Assembly: GCA_949127925.1 (NCBI GenBank)
Contig: CASBQX010000124.1
Coordinates: 1 to 11,820 of the forward strand
DNA from: Synechococcales cyanobacterium PMM_0002
GTDB lineage: Bacteria > Cyanobacteriota > Cyanobacteriia > Elainellales > Elainellaceae
DNA length: 11,820 nt
Reading direction: 5' to 3'
The notes under the pieces were generated by a model that was not told the origin of the DNA, searched no databases, and worked only from the letters and a program-made list of their open reading frames with translations. Positions 5,651 through 11,820 of this stretch are shown here, piece by piece; the stretch's first letter is position 1; every line of letters starts with the position of its first letter. The position numbers and the translations under genes are program-made.

Positions 5651-6451
5651 ATGTCTACCTCAGTCTCCAACGAGCTTAAAAGCGAAAGCTTGCAGTTACT
5701 GCGAGCATATTACAAGTCCCCTACAGCCGAAACCCGCAATCAATTGGTTCAACTCAATTTTGGGTTAGTCAGGAAAGAAGCCCACCATTGGGTGAATCAA
5801 TGTACGGAAAGCTATGAGGATCTGCTCCAGGTTGGCAGTTTGGGGTTGATTCGAGCCATTGAGCGGTTTGATATGACTAAAGGTCATGCCTTTAGTTCGT
5901 TTGCTATTCCCTATATTCGGGGCGAAATCCAACATTATCTGCGCGACAAAGGATCAGCGGTTCGGATTCCCCGCCGCTGGCAGGCCATTCAACATCAGGC
6001 AGCAACAATTACCCGAGAATTGCAAATGCTGCTGCTGCGACAGCCAACCGATGCCGAAATTGCAGAGAAGCTTGAGGTTTCGGTAGTGGAGTGGCAAGAA
6101 ATTAAGCTAGCCTATCGCAATCGATCGCCCCTTAGCCTAGATGCTCCAATGCGCGATGAAGATGAAGGGTCTACCCTCGGTGAACTGCTTCCTGATTCAC
6201 AGTACCGGAGTTTCCAGCTGGCTCAAGAAGATCAGATTCGCTTGCAGCAGGCGTTGGTACAGTTAGAGAAACGAACCCGTGAAGTACTAGAAGCTGTGTT
6301 TCTATATGACCTAACCCAGAAGGAAACCGCAGAACGGTTGGGCATCAGCGCCGTAACGGTGTCTCGGCGGGTGAAGAAGGGCCTGAAGCTATTGAAGGAG
6401 TCTATGGTGGGACTAGAGCCTGCACCGTCTAGTAGAGAGATTACCCCTTAG
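5651..6451 (+). CDS. sigF: RNA polymerase sigma factor SigF (group 3)
   Basis: The 266-residue product is an alternative sigma-70 family factor that directs RNA polymerase to a specific promoter set. Region 2 covers about residues 32-101 (LVRKEAHHWVNQ, YEDLLQVGSLGLIRAIERFD, FSSFAIPYIRGEI). Region 3 follows (VRIPRRW at 104-110, then about 111-160, ending in RSPLSLD). Region 4 is at about 197-251, with a helix-turn-helix at 222-244 (KETAERLGISAVTVSRRVKK). There is no region 1.2, which excludes groups 1 and 2. The N-terminus (ELKSESLQLLRAYY) and VRIPRRWQ resemble Synechocystis SigF, which is tied to pilus formation and phototaxis in that organism; the same role here is inference. The ATG at 5651 lacks a ribosome-binding site but gives the usual SigF length. 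It is transcribed alone, between the psbO hairpin and its own strong terminator. Confidence 0.9.
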   Translation: MSTSVSNELKSESLQLLRAYYKSPTAETRNQLVQLNFGLVRKEAHHWVNQCTESYEDLLQVGSLGLIRAIERFDMTKGHAFSSFAIPYIRGEIQHYLRDKGSAVRIPRRWQAIQHQAATITRELQMLLLRQPTDAEIAEKLEVSVVEWQEIKLAYRNRSPLSLDAPMRDEDEGSTLGELLPDSQYRSFQLAQEDQIRLQQALVQLEKRTREVLEAVFLYDLTQKETAERLGISAVTVSRRVKKGLKLLKESMVGLEPAPSSREITP

Positions 6452-6492
6452 GTCAGAAGCGGTTTAAACCAACAGTTGAATCAAGATATTTG

Positions 6493-6522
6493 AAGTGGAG
6501 GGCGATCGCCTTCCACTTTTTT
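6493..6522 (+). terminator. Intrinsic terminator of sigF built around a HIP1 site
   Basis: A 26-bp near-perfect palindrome (6493-6518, one G-T pair) has the HIP1 octamer GCGATCGC at its centre (6502-6509) and runs directly into a T tract (6517-6522). It lies 41 bp after the sigF stop codon. A second T run occurs at 6530-6536. Confidence 0.88.
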
Positions 6523-6608
6523 GTACTGCTTTTTTTGTGCCGATTTTTTATTTGGTTACCAATCGCAGCAGCTGCTGAGCGGTGAACTAAGCTGTTAACA
6601 ATACCTGG

Positions 6609-6644
6609 AGCTGTAGCTCAAGCTGTAACTCAAGCTGTAACTAA
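6609..6644. repeat. 12-bp tandem repeat, 3 copies
   Basis: AGCTGTAGCTCA, AGCTGTAACTCA and AGCTGTAACTAA follow each other directly (6609, 6621, 6633). They differ at one or two positions and end 65 bp upstream of the start of the large membrane protein gene. Confidence 0.88.
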
Positions 6645-6709
6645 ATGAGTTTGACCTTGAGTCTGATGTTCCATTGGTGCCCCGCCTTAGACTGTAGCTC
6701 CCCCACCCT

Positions 6710-9700
6710 ATGGCTCCCCTTCCTAATTCAGAGCTTGATGTTCGATTAATAGTGCCAGCGAATCACCCCGATTTACTGGCAGGGTTAGAGATGTGGTTGG
6801 GGTTAGGCTTACTCTCGGATGCTCAGGTGCGGCGGCTGTGCCAGGAAAATTTGGCCTGCCCATTACCGCAGGCGGTGCCGAGGGGTACTCGGCCAACAGC
6901 ACATGACCAAGATTTTGTGGCGATCGCAGTTGATCGGCGGCGGCCAGTTAATGGAGGCAACAAGCTCCCCACTAGGCCGAGCGCCAAGACGCCTGCTGTG
7001 GCGCAGCCACGACCCTGGATCAATCAAGCCGCTCAGTCTTTTGCTACAGAAATTGGGGTGATTTGGCTGCTGGCGCTAGGTGTCTTTTTAGTCGTGGTGT
7101 CGTCGGGCGTGCTAGCGGCTAGCCAGTGGCGCAACTTTTCAACGGTGGCGCAGTATGCCATTTTATTGGGTTACACGCTGGCCTTTTGGGGTGCTAGCGT
7201 GTGGGCCGCTAGCCGACCTCAGCTGCATCTGACGGCGCATATGCTCCGGATTGCGACCCTGCTGCTGATCCCGGTGAACGTTTGGATGATGGATGGGCTA
7301 CATCTGTGGCGTAGCCCTGGCGGGGGTGGGGTGGGGGCGATCGCGACTGGACTGCTCAGCCTGCTCACCGTTCGGCTAATTCACGCCGACCATGAGCCAC
7401 CCTCGATCAATCGCCTGCGCTCGGCCAACGCCGTAGCGTTGAGCTGGCTGCACTGGGGCTGGGACTGGGCCGGGGTGCCGCTGGGCGCTACCTATATCGG
7501 CACTCTGGGAACGATTGCCTGTTTGGTGTATCAATCGCTCGATACCGAGCGGCGATCGCAGCACAAAGCCGGAGATGCATCCAATCCGGTCGTTCTGTCA
7601 CCTAGCGCGATCGCGATTGGGGCAGCGGTGCTGCTGCTGGCGGGGCGCGCAGTTTTGATCGCCAGTGTGCCCCTTAGCCAATTGGGTTTAGCGTTCGGGC
7701 TATGGGGCTGGCTGCTGGTCTGGCAATCGCGCGGCCATGCTGACCGTTTGGGATGGAGCCAGGGGGGCTGGCTGTTGCTGATTCTAGGCTGGCTGGCCAC
7801 CGTGGGCAGCACTCCGTCCTGGCAAGCGATCGCCATTAGTGGTCTGGCGCTGTGGCTGCTAGCAGAAGCCCTATGGCGGCAGGGTCGAACTGTTGATTTA
7901 ACTGCTTTGTTGGGGATAGGGCTGCAAACATGCGGACTAGCTTACTGGCTGATTCCGAGTGAAATCCAGCAGTCGTTGGCAGATCGGGCGACCCAGTTTA
8001 CCGGGACGACGGCCATGCCCTACGCCCTCTTGGGGGTGGCCGTGTTTCCGTATGTATTGGGGATACTGGGGCTAGCAACGCTGTTTCGGCACAAACAGCG
8101 GCCTGTCTTGGCAAATCATGCCGACTTACTAGCGCTGCTGTTAGGGGTTGGCCTGTCAGGCATCAGTCTGGAGAATCCAGTGGTGCGATCGCTGAATCTC
8201 TTGCTTTCGGCGCTTACCTTGCTCAGTCTGAGCCGTCGCCCCACTGCGCCCACGCCGCTGATCTACCTGACCCATGCAGCGGTGCTGTCAGCATTAATCT
8301 CGGGGATTGATGTCCTACTGCCCACGTTAGCCGCACAGCATTGGACTACCCTGTTTGTGGTCGGCAGCGTAGCTGAATGGAGCCTGTGCAGTGGTTCTAC
8401 CCGTCAGCGCTGGCGGCAAAGCGCTTGGTATGGGGGTCTAGTGTTGGCGGGTTTGAGCTACTGGTTCACAGCGTTCACAGCGTTCACAGACTTCAATAGC
8501 AGCAATCTCTGGACGTTGATATTGATATTGATTCCGATCGCGCTCACCTACCTGGCTAACCGTCCGGCGTTTGCTCAACCCTCGGTGGCGATCGCTCTTT
8601 GTGGAGTGGCATTGGGTTTGCTGGTGTTGATGCTACTCAACTTAGATCTGGCTCGGCTGATTTGCCTGGGCACGGCTGCGGTGCTGATGGGTTTAAACGT
8701 TCGGCCGTTAGCTCGCAAAGAGACATCTCCAGGGGCTTTGTCCACAGCGGCTTTGTCCACAGGTGCTTTATCCACAGCGGCGATCGCCATTGGCTTTGGT
8801 CTAGCGCTGGGAGCTGAATTATGTTGGCAGTTTATCCCCAATCAAACGCTAGACTTATTTGCGATCGAACTAGCGCTCGCGGCTGGGCTGCTGTGGTTGG
8901 GTTGGAGGGCATGGCAGCGACCTACACCCCTGCCACGAGTACTGGCTGCGGCTAGCAACGGCTGGGCGATCGCCTTATCTGGCCTCAATTTATTCCTGCT
9001 CAATTTCTACACTAGTACTCTTTATCTCACCTACCCCAGCACCCTACCTGCCGCCACCCCAGAGCTTTTCGCTCGGGGCTGGGCGCTAGCGGCTGTGCTG
9101 TTGTTGGGGGCAATCGCCTTCCGCGTCAAGCGGCAGCCAACCCAGCTAGGCCAGGTTGGACTGGCCTGGAATCTAGAAGTTGTGCTGTTGATGGGACTGT
9201 TTTGGGGGATTCACGCGAGTATTGGGCGACTGGTGCCCGACCCGGCTCAGGTGATGGGCTGGGCTGGCGCGATCGCCGCCGGACTGGCGTTAGGCATGGT
9301 GCTGATCCCAGCGCCCCGATTAGGCTGGATTGTCAAAGCTTGGTGGATGGCGGCGGCGCTCTTACCTGGAGTGGTGGTGCTGCTGACTGCGTTTGAGGTG
9401 CGCCTTCCTAGTCTCTTGCTCGCGGCTGCCTTTTATGCAGCCTTGGCCAAAGTTACAGGGCGCATCCGGCTTAGCTACCTAACCTTGGGGTTGCTGCTAT
9501 GGGGCGGATGGCAGTGGCTGTCAGTTCACAGCTGGCTCAGTCCATTTTGGGTGGGAGCGTTAGTGGGCGGTTCACTGCTCTGGGTGGCACAAATTGACCC
9601 GACTCTACAGGCTAGTTCTGCCAGACAACAGCGGCACTGGCTCCGGAGTATGGCCACTGGTCTTGTTTGTTTAGCAGCCATCTACCAATCAGAGGTCGAG

Positions 9701-9997
9701 AGCAGCAGCCTGTCCTTAATATTCAGCAGTTTGGCGTTTGTGCTCAGCTTCGGATTTGCCCTCGTTGGAGTGTTGCTCAAAGTCCGTGGGTTCCTCTATG
9801 TGGGCACCGTAGCCTTTGGATTCCAAGTACTGCGCCAGGTCTGGCTGCTGGTTAACAATTACTCATTTCTCTTGTGGGTCATCGGCATTCTGCTGGGTGC
9901 AGCGATCATTTGGAGTGCTGCCACGTTTGAATCACGCCGTAGCCAGTTTGGCAACGTGCTGAATCACTGGTTTACAGAACTTCAAGCTTGGGACTAA
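6710..9997 (+). CDS. Very large polytopic membrane protein, DUF2157-like, function unknown
   Basis: The product has 1095 residues. A short soluble N-terminal part (HPDLLAGLEMWLGLGLLSDA at 19-38, then QVRRLCQENLACP) resembles the start of DUF2157 proteins. A proline- and basic-rich linker follows (about 54-105). From about residue 110 to the end, hydrophobic segments of 18-22 residues alternate with short loops, giving roughly 25-30 transmembrane helices. I recognise no transporter signature, nucleotide-binding site or catalytic motif. Two places are internally repetitive: TAFTAFTDF (about 586-594) and the GALST/AALST repeat (about 675-690), both encoded by tandem DNA repeats. The ATG at 6710 is the first start after an in-frame stop at 6695 and has no ribosome-binding site. 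It contains nine HIP1 sites. It stands alone between the sigF terminator and the sigD leader. The family call is moderate; the membrane topology is clear. Confidence 0.75.
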   Translation: MAPLPNSELDVRLIVPANHPDLLAGLEMWLGLGLLSDAQVRRLCQENLACPLPQAVPRGTRPTAHDQDFVAIAVDRRRPVNGGNKLPTRPSAKTPAVAQPRPWINQAAQSFATEIGVIWLLALGVFLVVVSSGVLAASQWRNFSTVAQYAILLGYTLAFWGASVWAASRPQLHLTAHMLRIATLLLIPVNVWMMDGLHLWRSPGGGGVGAIATGLLSLLTVRLIHADHEPPSINRLRSANAVALSWLHWGWDWAGVPLGATYIGTLGTIACLVYQSLDTERRSQHKAGDASNPVVLSPSAIAIGAAVLLLAGRAVLIASVPLSQLGLAFGLWGWLLVWQSRGHADRLGWSQGGWLLLILGWLATVGSTPSWQAIAISGLALWLLAEALWRQGRTVDLTALLGIGLQTCGLAYWLIPSEIQQSLADRATQFTGTTAMPYALLGVAVFPYVLGILGLATLFRHKQRPVLANHADLLALLLGVGLSGISLENPVVRSLNLLLSALTLLSLSRRPTAPTPLIYLTHAAVLSALISGIDVLLPTLAAQHWTTLFVVGSVAEWSLCSGSTRQRWRQSAWYGGLVLAGLSYWFTAFTAFTDFNSSNLWTLILILIPIALTYLANRPAFAQPSVAIALCGVALGLLVLMLLNLDLARLICLGTAAVLMGLNVRPLARKETSPGALSTAALSTGALSTAAIAIGFGLALGAELCWQFIPNQTLDLFAIELALAAGLLWLGWRAWQRPTPLPRVLAAASNGWAIALSGLNLFLLNFYTSTLYLTYPSTLPAATPELFARGWALAAVLLLGAIAFRVKRQPTQLGQVGLAWNLEVVLLMGLFWGIHASIGRLVPDPAQVMGWAGAIAAGLALGMVLIPAPRLGWIVKAWWMAAALLPGVVVLLTAFEVRLPSLLLAAAFYAALAKVTGRIRLSYLTLGLLLWGGWQWLSVHSWLSPFWVGALVGGSLLWVAQIDPTLQASSARQQRHWLRSMATGLVCLAAIYQSEVESSSLSLIFSSLAFVLSFGFALVGVLLKVRGFLYVGTVAFGFQVLRQVWLLVNNYSFLLWVIGILLGAAIIWSAATFESRRSQFGNVLNHWFTELQAWD
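8465..8491 (+). repeat. 9-bp tandem repeat within the membrane protein gene
   Basis: TTCACAGCG is present twice, followed by a third copy changed at one base (TTCACAGAC differs in its last two positions by sequence GAC for GCG). It preserves the reading frame and encodes FTAFTAFTD. Confidence 0.8.
8732..8776 (+). repeat. 15-bp in-frame tandem repeat with DnaA-box-like cores
   Basis: Three 15-bp units (8732, 8747, 8762) share the core GCTTTGTCCACA or GCTTTATCCACA and encode alternating GALST and AALST. The third contains TTATCCACA (8768-8776), identical to the bacterial DnaA-box consensus; the others (8738, 8753) carry TTGTCCACA. The repeat is coding and in frame, so protein-level slippage duplication explains it more simply than an origin. 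Confidence 0.85.
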
Positions 9998-10205
9998 CAT
10001 GGATTAATTCCTTAACCAACCACCAGCAGCGGATTCTGCACGCCAATAGGAGCAGGGAAGCAAAACTTTACCGCTGGCTCCCTGTGTGATAGCAAGCCGA
10101 GTCAGAAGGCTAGGGTTCAAGTTTCTGAGAGGAAAACTCGATTGGAGTCGGCTAAAGCTTAAAAACCGTTACATATGGAGATGCCCTGGGCTAGCCTATA
10201 TCCCG

Positions 10206-10244
10206 GATTAGAGGATGATCCCTTTGCAATCCTAATCGTTTTTG
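10206..10244 (+). terminator. Possible intrinsic terminator after the large membrane protein gene
   Basis: GATTAG plus GAT (10206-10216, with an AG bulge) can pair with ATCCTAATC (10229-10237). The stem is followed by GTTTTTGTT. It lies about 210 bp after the stop codon, far for a simple terminator. It is also part of a larger possible fold bounded by 10177-10276. Confidence 0.4.
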
Positions 10245-10334
10245 TTGTCCAGGATGCATTCATAAGCGGCATCTCCGGCTATTGTGTGGCTAAGATTTAG
10301 TCAAGTCAAGAAAAAGCTATTTCTCTAATAAAGC

Positions 10335-10363
10335 GTGACATGTCTTTTCATAAAGGTTACAAT
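10335..10363 (+). promoter_or_regulatory. sigD promoter, sigma-70 type
   Basis: GTGACA (10335-10340) and TACAAT (10358-10363) each match five of six consensus bases and are separated by the optimal 17 bp. Transcription would start near 10370. This is the best promoter match found upstream of sigD. Confidence 0.65.
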
Positions 10364-10372
10364 TGTTAATAT
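10356..10372 (+). promoter_or_regulatory. HLR1-like element (possible RpaB site) over the sigD -10
   Basis: GTTACAAT at 10356-10363 fits the HLR1 half-site (G/T)TTACA(T/A)(T/A). A poorer second copy, GTTAATAT, begins at 10365, one base closer than the usual spacing. RpaB binding to HLR1 is known to control high-light genes including SigD/RpoD3-type sigma genes in cyanobacteria. The overlap with the -10 would suit repression. The second half is weak. Confidence 0.4.
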
Positions 10373-10586
10373 CAAGCAACGATTGATTAATTTAGTAGAC
10401 GAGCTATATCAAAAGGTAGTGATGCTCAAGGGCGTCACGATGTTATGAATTGGTATGACCGATCCGCTTCGCTTTACCTGCAATACCTAATCCATCGTTA
10501 AAACCTTTTTCAAATTTCGACTTTCAGCTCAGATAGTACAATTGCTTCATTTCAGTACTGCTCCTCGATTCGACATCTAAATCGCT

Positions 10587-11543
10587 ATGAAAACCGCTCA
10601 AGCTTCTACAGATTTGGTACGGACATACCTACGGGAAATTGGTCGGGTGCCGCTGTTAACCCACGAGCAAGAGATTCTTTATGGAAAGCAAGTACAGCGT
10701 CTAAGTGCCCTGTATGAATTAAGACAAGAAGCCGCCGACCAGTCTGGCCAGACGCCAAGTCAGGCCGAATGGGCAGACAAAGCCAGTCTATCGATCCAAG
10801 CTTTGGAACGAGCGATCGCCGAGGGCGAAGTGGCCAAGCGCCGCATGGTAGAAGCCAACTTGCGGTTGGTTGTATCAGTCGCCAAAAAATACATTAAGCG
10901 CAACGTGGATCTGCTGGACTTGATCCAAGAAGGCACCATTGGCATGCAGCGCGGGGTCGAAAAATTTGACCCCACCAAAGGCTACCGGTTTTCGACCTAT
11001 GCCTATTGGTGGATTCGGCAAGCGATTACGCGAGCGATCGCCGAAAAAGGCCGCACTATTCGCCTACCGATTCACATTACCGAAAAGCTCAACAAAATTA
11101 AGAAAGCCCAGCGCCAGCTAGCCCAAGAGCATGGTCGCGCCGCTACTGTGGCCGAACTGGCTGCCGAGTTAGAAATGCACCCCAAGCAGGTACGGGAATA
11201 TTTGGAACGTGCCCGCCAGCCGCTTTCCCTCGATTTGCGAGTCGGAGACAACCAGGATACCGAACTGGGTGAATTGCTAGAAGACACAGGGCCTTCTCCC
11301 GAAGACTTTGCGACCCAAGCGTCTCTGCGCAGTGAACTAGAAGAGTTGATGGCAGACCTAACTCCGCAGCAGCGTGAGGTGCTGGCGCTACGCTTTGGCT
11401 TAGATGATGGCCGCTCGCTGACCTTGGCAAAAATTGGCGATCGCCTCAACATTAGCCGAGAACGCGTCCGTCAGATTGAACGTGAAGCCCTGACCAAGCT
11501 GCGCAAACGCCGTGCCGATATTCGAGAATACTTGGCTAGCTAA
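10587..11543 (+). CDS. sigD: Group 2 RNA polymerase sigma factor, SigD-like
   Basis: The 318-residue product is a sigma-70 family factor related to the housekeeping SigA but dispensable in cyanobacteria (group 2). Region 1.2 is at about 8-40 ([20 protein letters not shown]). Region 2 is at about 85-155 ([50 protein letters not shown] at 134-147). Region 3 spans about 158-235 ([18 protein letters not shown]), and region 4 about 250-312 with the -35-binding helix-turn-helix at 279-302 ([19 protein letters not shown]). Choosing SigD over SigB, SigC or SigE rests on the short length, close to Synechocystis SigD, and on [19 protein letters not shown]. In cyanobacteria SigD is linked to high-light and redox stress. 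The ATG at 10587 has no ribosome-binding site but matches the family start. It is convergent with chlD across a shared terminator. Confidence 0.88.
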   Translation: MKTAQASTDLVRTYLREIGRVPLLTHEQEILYGKQVQRLSALYELRQEAADQSGQTPSQAEWADKASLSIQALERAIAEGEVAKRRMVEANLRLVVSVAKKYIKRNVDLLDLIQEGTIGMQRGVEKFDPTKGYRFSTYAYWWIRQAITRAIAEKGRTIRLPIHITEKLNKIKKAQRQLAQEHGRAATVAELAAELEMHPKQVREYLERARQPLSLDLRVGDNQDTELGELLEDTGPSPEDFATQASLRSELEELMADLTPQQREVLALRFGLDDGRSLTLAKIGDRLNISRERVRQIEREALTKLRKRRADIREYLAS

Positions 11544-11586
11544 GGGCGGGCGGCTAGCTAGAGCCAGGACAATGTGATTTTGTAAT

Positions 11587-11628
11587 AAAAGCAGATGGGG
11601 CGTGCAATGCACGCCCCATCTGCTTTTT
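11587..11628. terminator. Strong bidirectional intrinsic terminator between sigD and chlD
   Basis: Bases 11587-11605 pair perfectly with 11609-11627 (19 bp) around a three-base loop (AAT). The stem starts with AAAA and ends with TTTT, so each strand has its own U tract after a GC-rich stem. It lies 43 bp after the sigD stop codon and 31 bp after the chlD stop codon on the other strand, and can serve both. Confidence 0.93.
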
Positions 11629-11658
11629 ACCAGAGTGAAATAAAAAATAGATGAGGTT

Positions 11659-11820
11659 CTAGTTACCCTTCGCCTCACGCAAGGCACCCATCGTCATGGC
11701 GGCGATCGCCTGATCGGTTGCCTTGGGCAAGTGGTAATACTTCCCGCCCGACTGTTTTGCCAGTTCTTTAGCAAACCCAGTCGAAACAAACTTATTCTCT
11801 GTATCAATCATCAATAGCTG
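11659..11820 (-). CDS. chlD: Magnesium chelatase subunit D, C-terminal end (partial)
   Basis: Only the last 53 residues are in the window; the gene enters from the right edge on the minus strand and stops at a TAG (11661-11659). The fragment reads [20 protein letters not shown], then [19 protein letters not shown], and ends GALREAKGN. This matches the end of the von Willebrand/integrin I-type domain of ChlD. With ChlI and ChlH, ChlD forms the ATP-dependent magnesium chelatase that inserts Mg2+ into protoporphyrin IX, the first committed step of chlorophyll synthesis. The AAA+ part and the metal-binding MIDAS motif lie outside the window. The assignment rests on recognising a short but characteristic C-terminus; a related cobaltochelatase-type subunit is less likely. 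A HIP1 site lies in the fragment (11702-11709). Confidence 0.85.
   Translation of the reverse strand, partial: QLLMIDTENKFVSTGFAKELAKQSGGKYYHLPKATDQAIAAMTMGALREAKGN

Larger units (their letters stand above)
9998..10586. other. Intergenic region before sigD (589 bp)
   Basis: No protein gene is supported. It contains a possible hairpin with a 6-bp core (CAGGGA 10053-10058 with TCCCTG 10079-10084), a pair of distant 9-bp inverted repeats enclosing two smaller hairpins (10177-10276), a hairpin with T tract (10206-10244), a sigma-70-type promoter (10335-10363) overlapped by an HLR1-like site, a nine-codon upstream reading frame (10422-10448) and a second candidate -10 (TACAAT at 10537-10542) with a weak -35. 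The sigD mRNA leader would be about 217 bases from the first promoter. Confidence 0.6.

Noticed and set aside
8732..8776. Possible replication origin based on DnaA-box-like sequences
   Set aside because: The repeats are in frame inside a long coding sequence, there is no AT-rich unwinding region, and neither dnaA nor dnaN is present.
10053..10084. CAGGGA/TCCCTG hairpin as terminator of the large membrane protein gene
   Set aside because: The stem is only 6 bp with a long interrupted loop and no T tract follows; an alternative GGAGC/GCTCC pairing competes with it.
11072..11687. Minus-strand frames over the 3' part of sigD and its terminator
   Set aside because: They are shadows of the conserved sigma factor; one would read straight through the 19-bp terminator stem.

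Overview
The window looks like ordinary chromosome of a cyanobacterium, probably filamentous or another large-genome type. It encodes PsbO, the extrinsic protein of the photosystem II oxygen-evolving complex, and the C-terminus of the magnesium-chelatase D subunit ChlD. It also has a SigF-type and a SigD-type cyanobacterial sigma factor. The octamer GCGATCGC (HIP1), typical of many cyanobacteria, occurs more than 20 times in 11.8 kb. No tRNA, rRNA, CRISPR, transposase or phage gene was seen.

Layout. 1-194 (-): N-terminus of an exported protein cut by the window edge. 363-857 (-): DUF427 protein. 913-1794 (+): CPBP/CAAX-type intramembrane protease. 1877-2482 (+): DUF3611 membrane protein. 2517-3971 (-): short RecQ-family helicase. 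3972-4245: intergenic region built largely of tandem direct repeats, between divergent recQ and psbO. 4246-5073 (+): psbO. 5074-5650: 577-bp leader region before sigF with a long hairpin, a candidate promoter and an 11-bp-phased repeat array. 5651-6451 (+): sigF, ending in an intrinsic terminator whose hairpin tip is a HIP1 site. 6710-9997 (+): very large polytopic membrane protein of unknown function (DUF2157-like). 9998-10586: 589-bp leader region with hairpins, a good sigma-70-type promoter and an HLR1-like element. 10587-11543 (+): group 2 sigma factor, SigD-like. 11587-11628: near-perfect bidirectional terminator. 11659-11820 (-): C-terminal end of chlD.

How the genes relate. Most genes appear to be transcribed singly; only the CPBP protease and DUF3611 genes (82 bp apart, same strand) could plausibly share a transcript. 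Two alternative sigma factors lie within 6 kb, beside two photosynthesis genes (psbO, chlD), but nothing in the sequence shows that they regulate those neighbours. The sigD promoter overlaps a site resembling the binding site of the high-light regulator RpaB, which fits the known high-light regulation of SigD-type factors.

I found no clear undescribed multi-gene system. The most unusual signals are non-coding: many short tandem duplications with unrelated units (7, 9, 11, 12, 15 and 16 bp) concentrated in promoter regions, an 11-bp-phased repeat array upstream of sigF, a possible structured RNA near 10177-10276, and a 3.1-kb stretch over psbO and sigF without HIP1. Among proteins, the RecQ homologue appears to have an unusual C-terminal order and the 1095-residue membrane protein has no assigned function.
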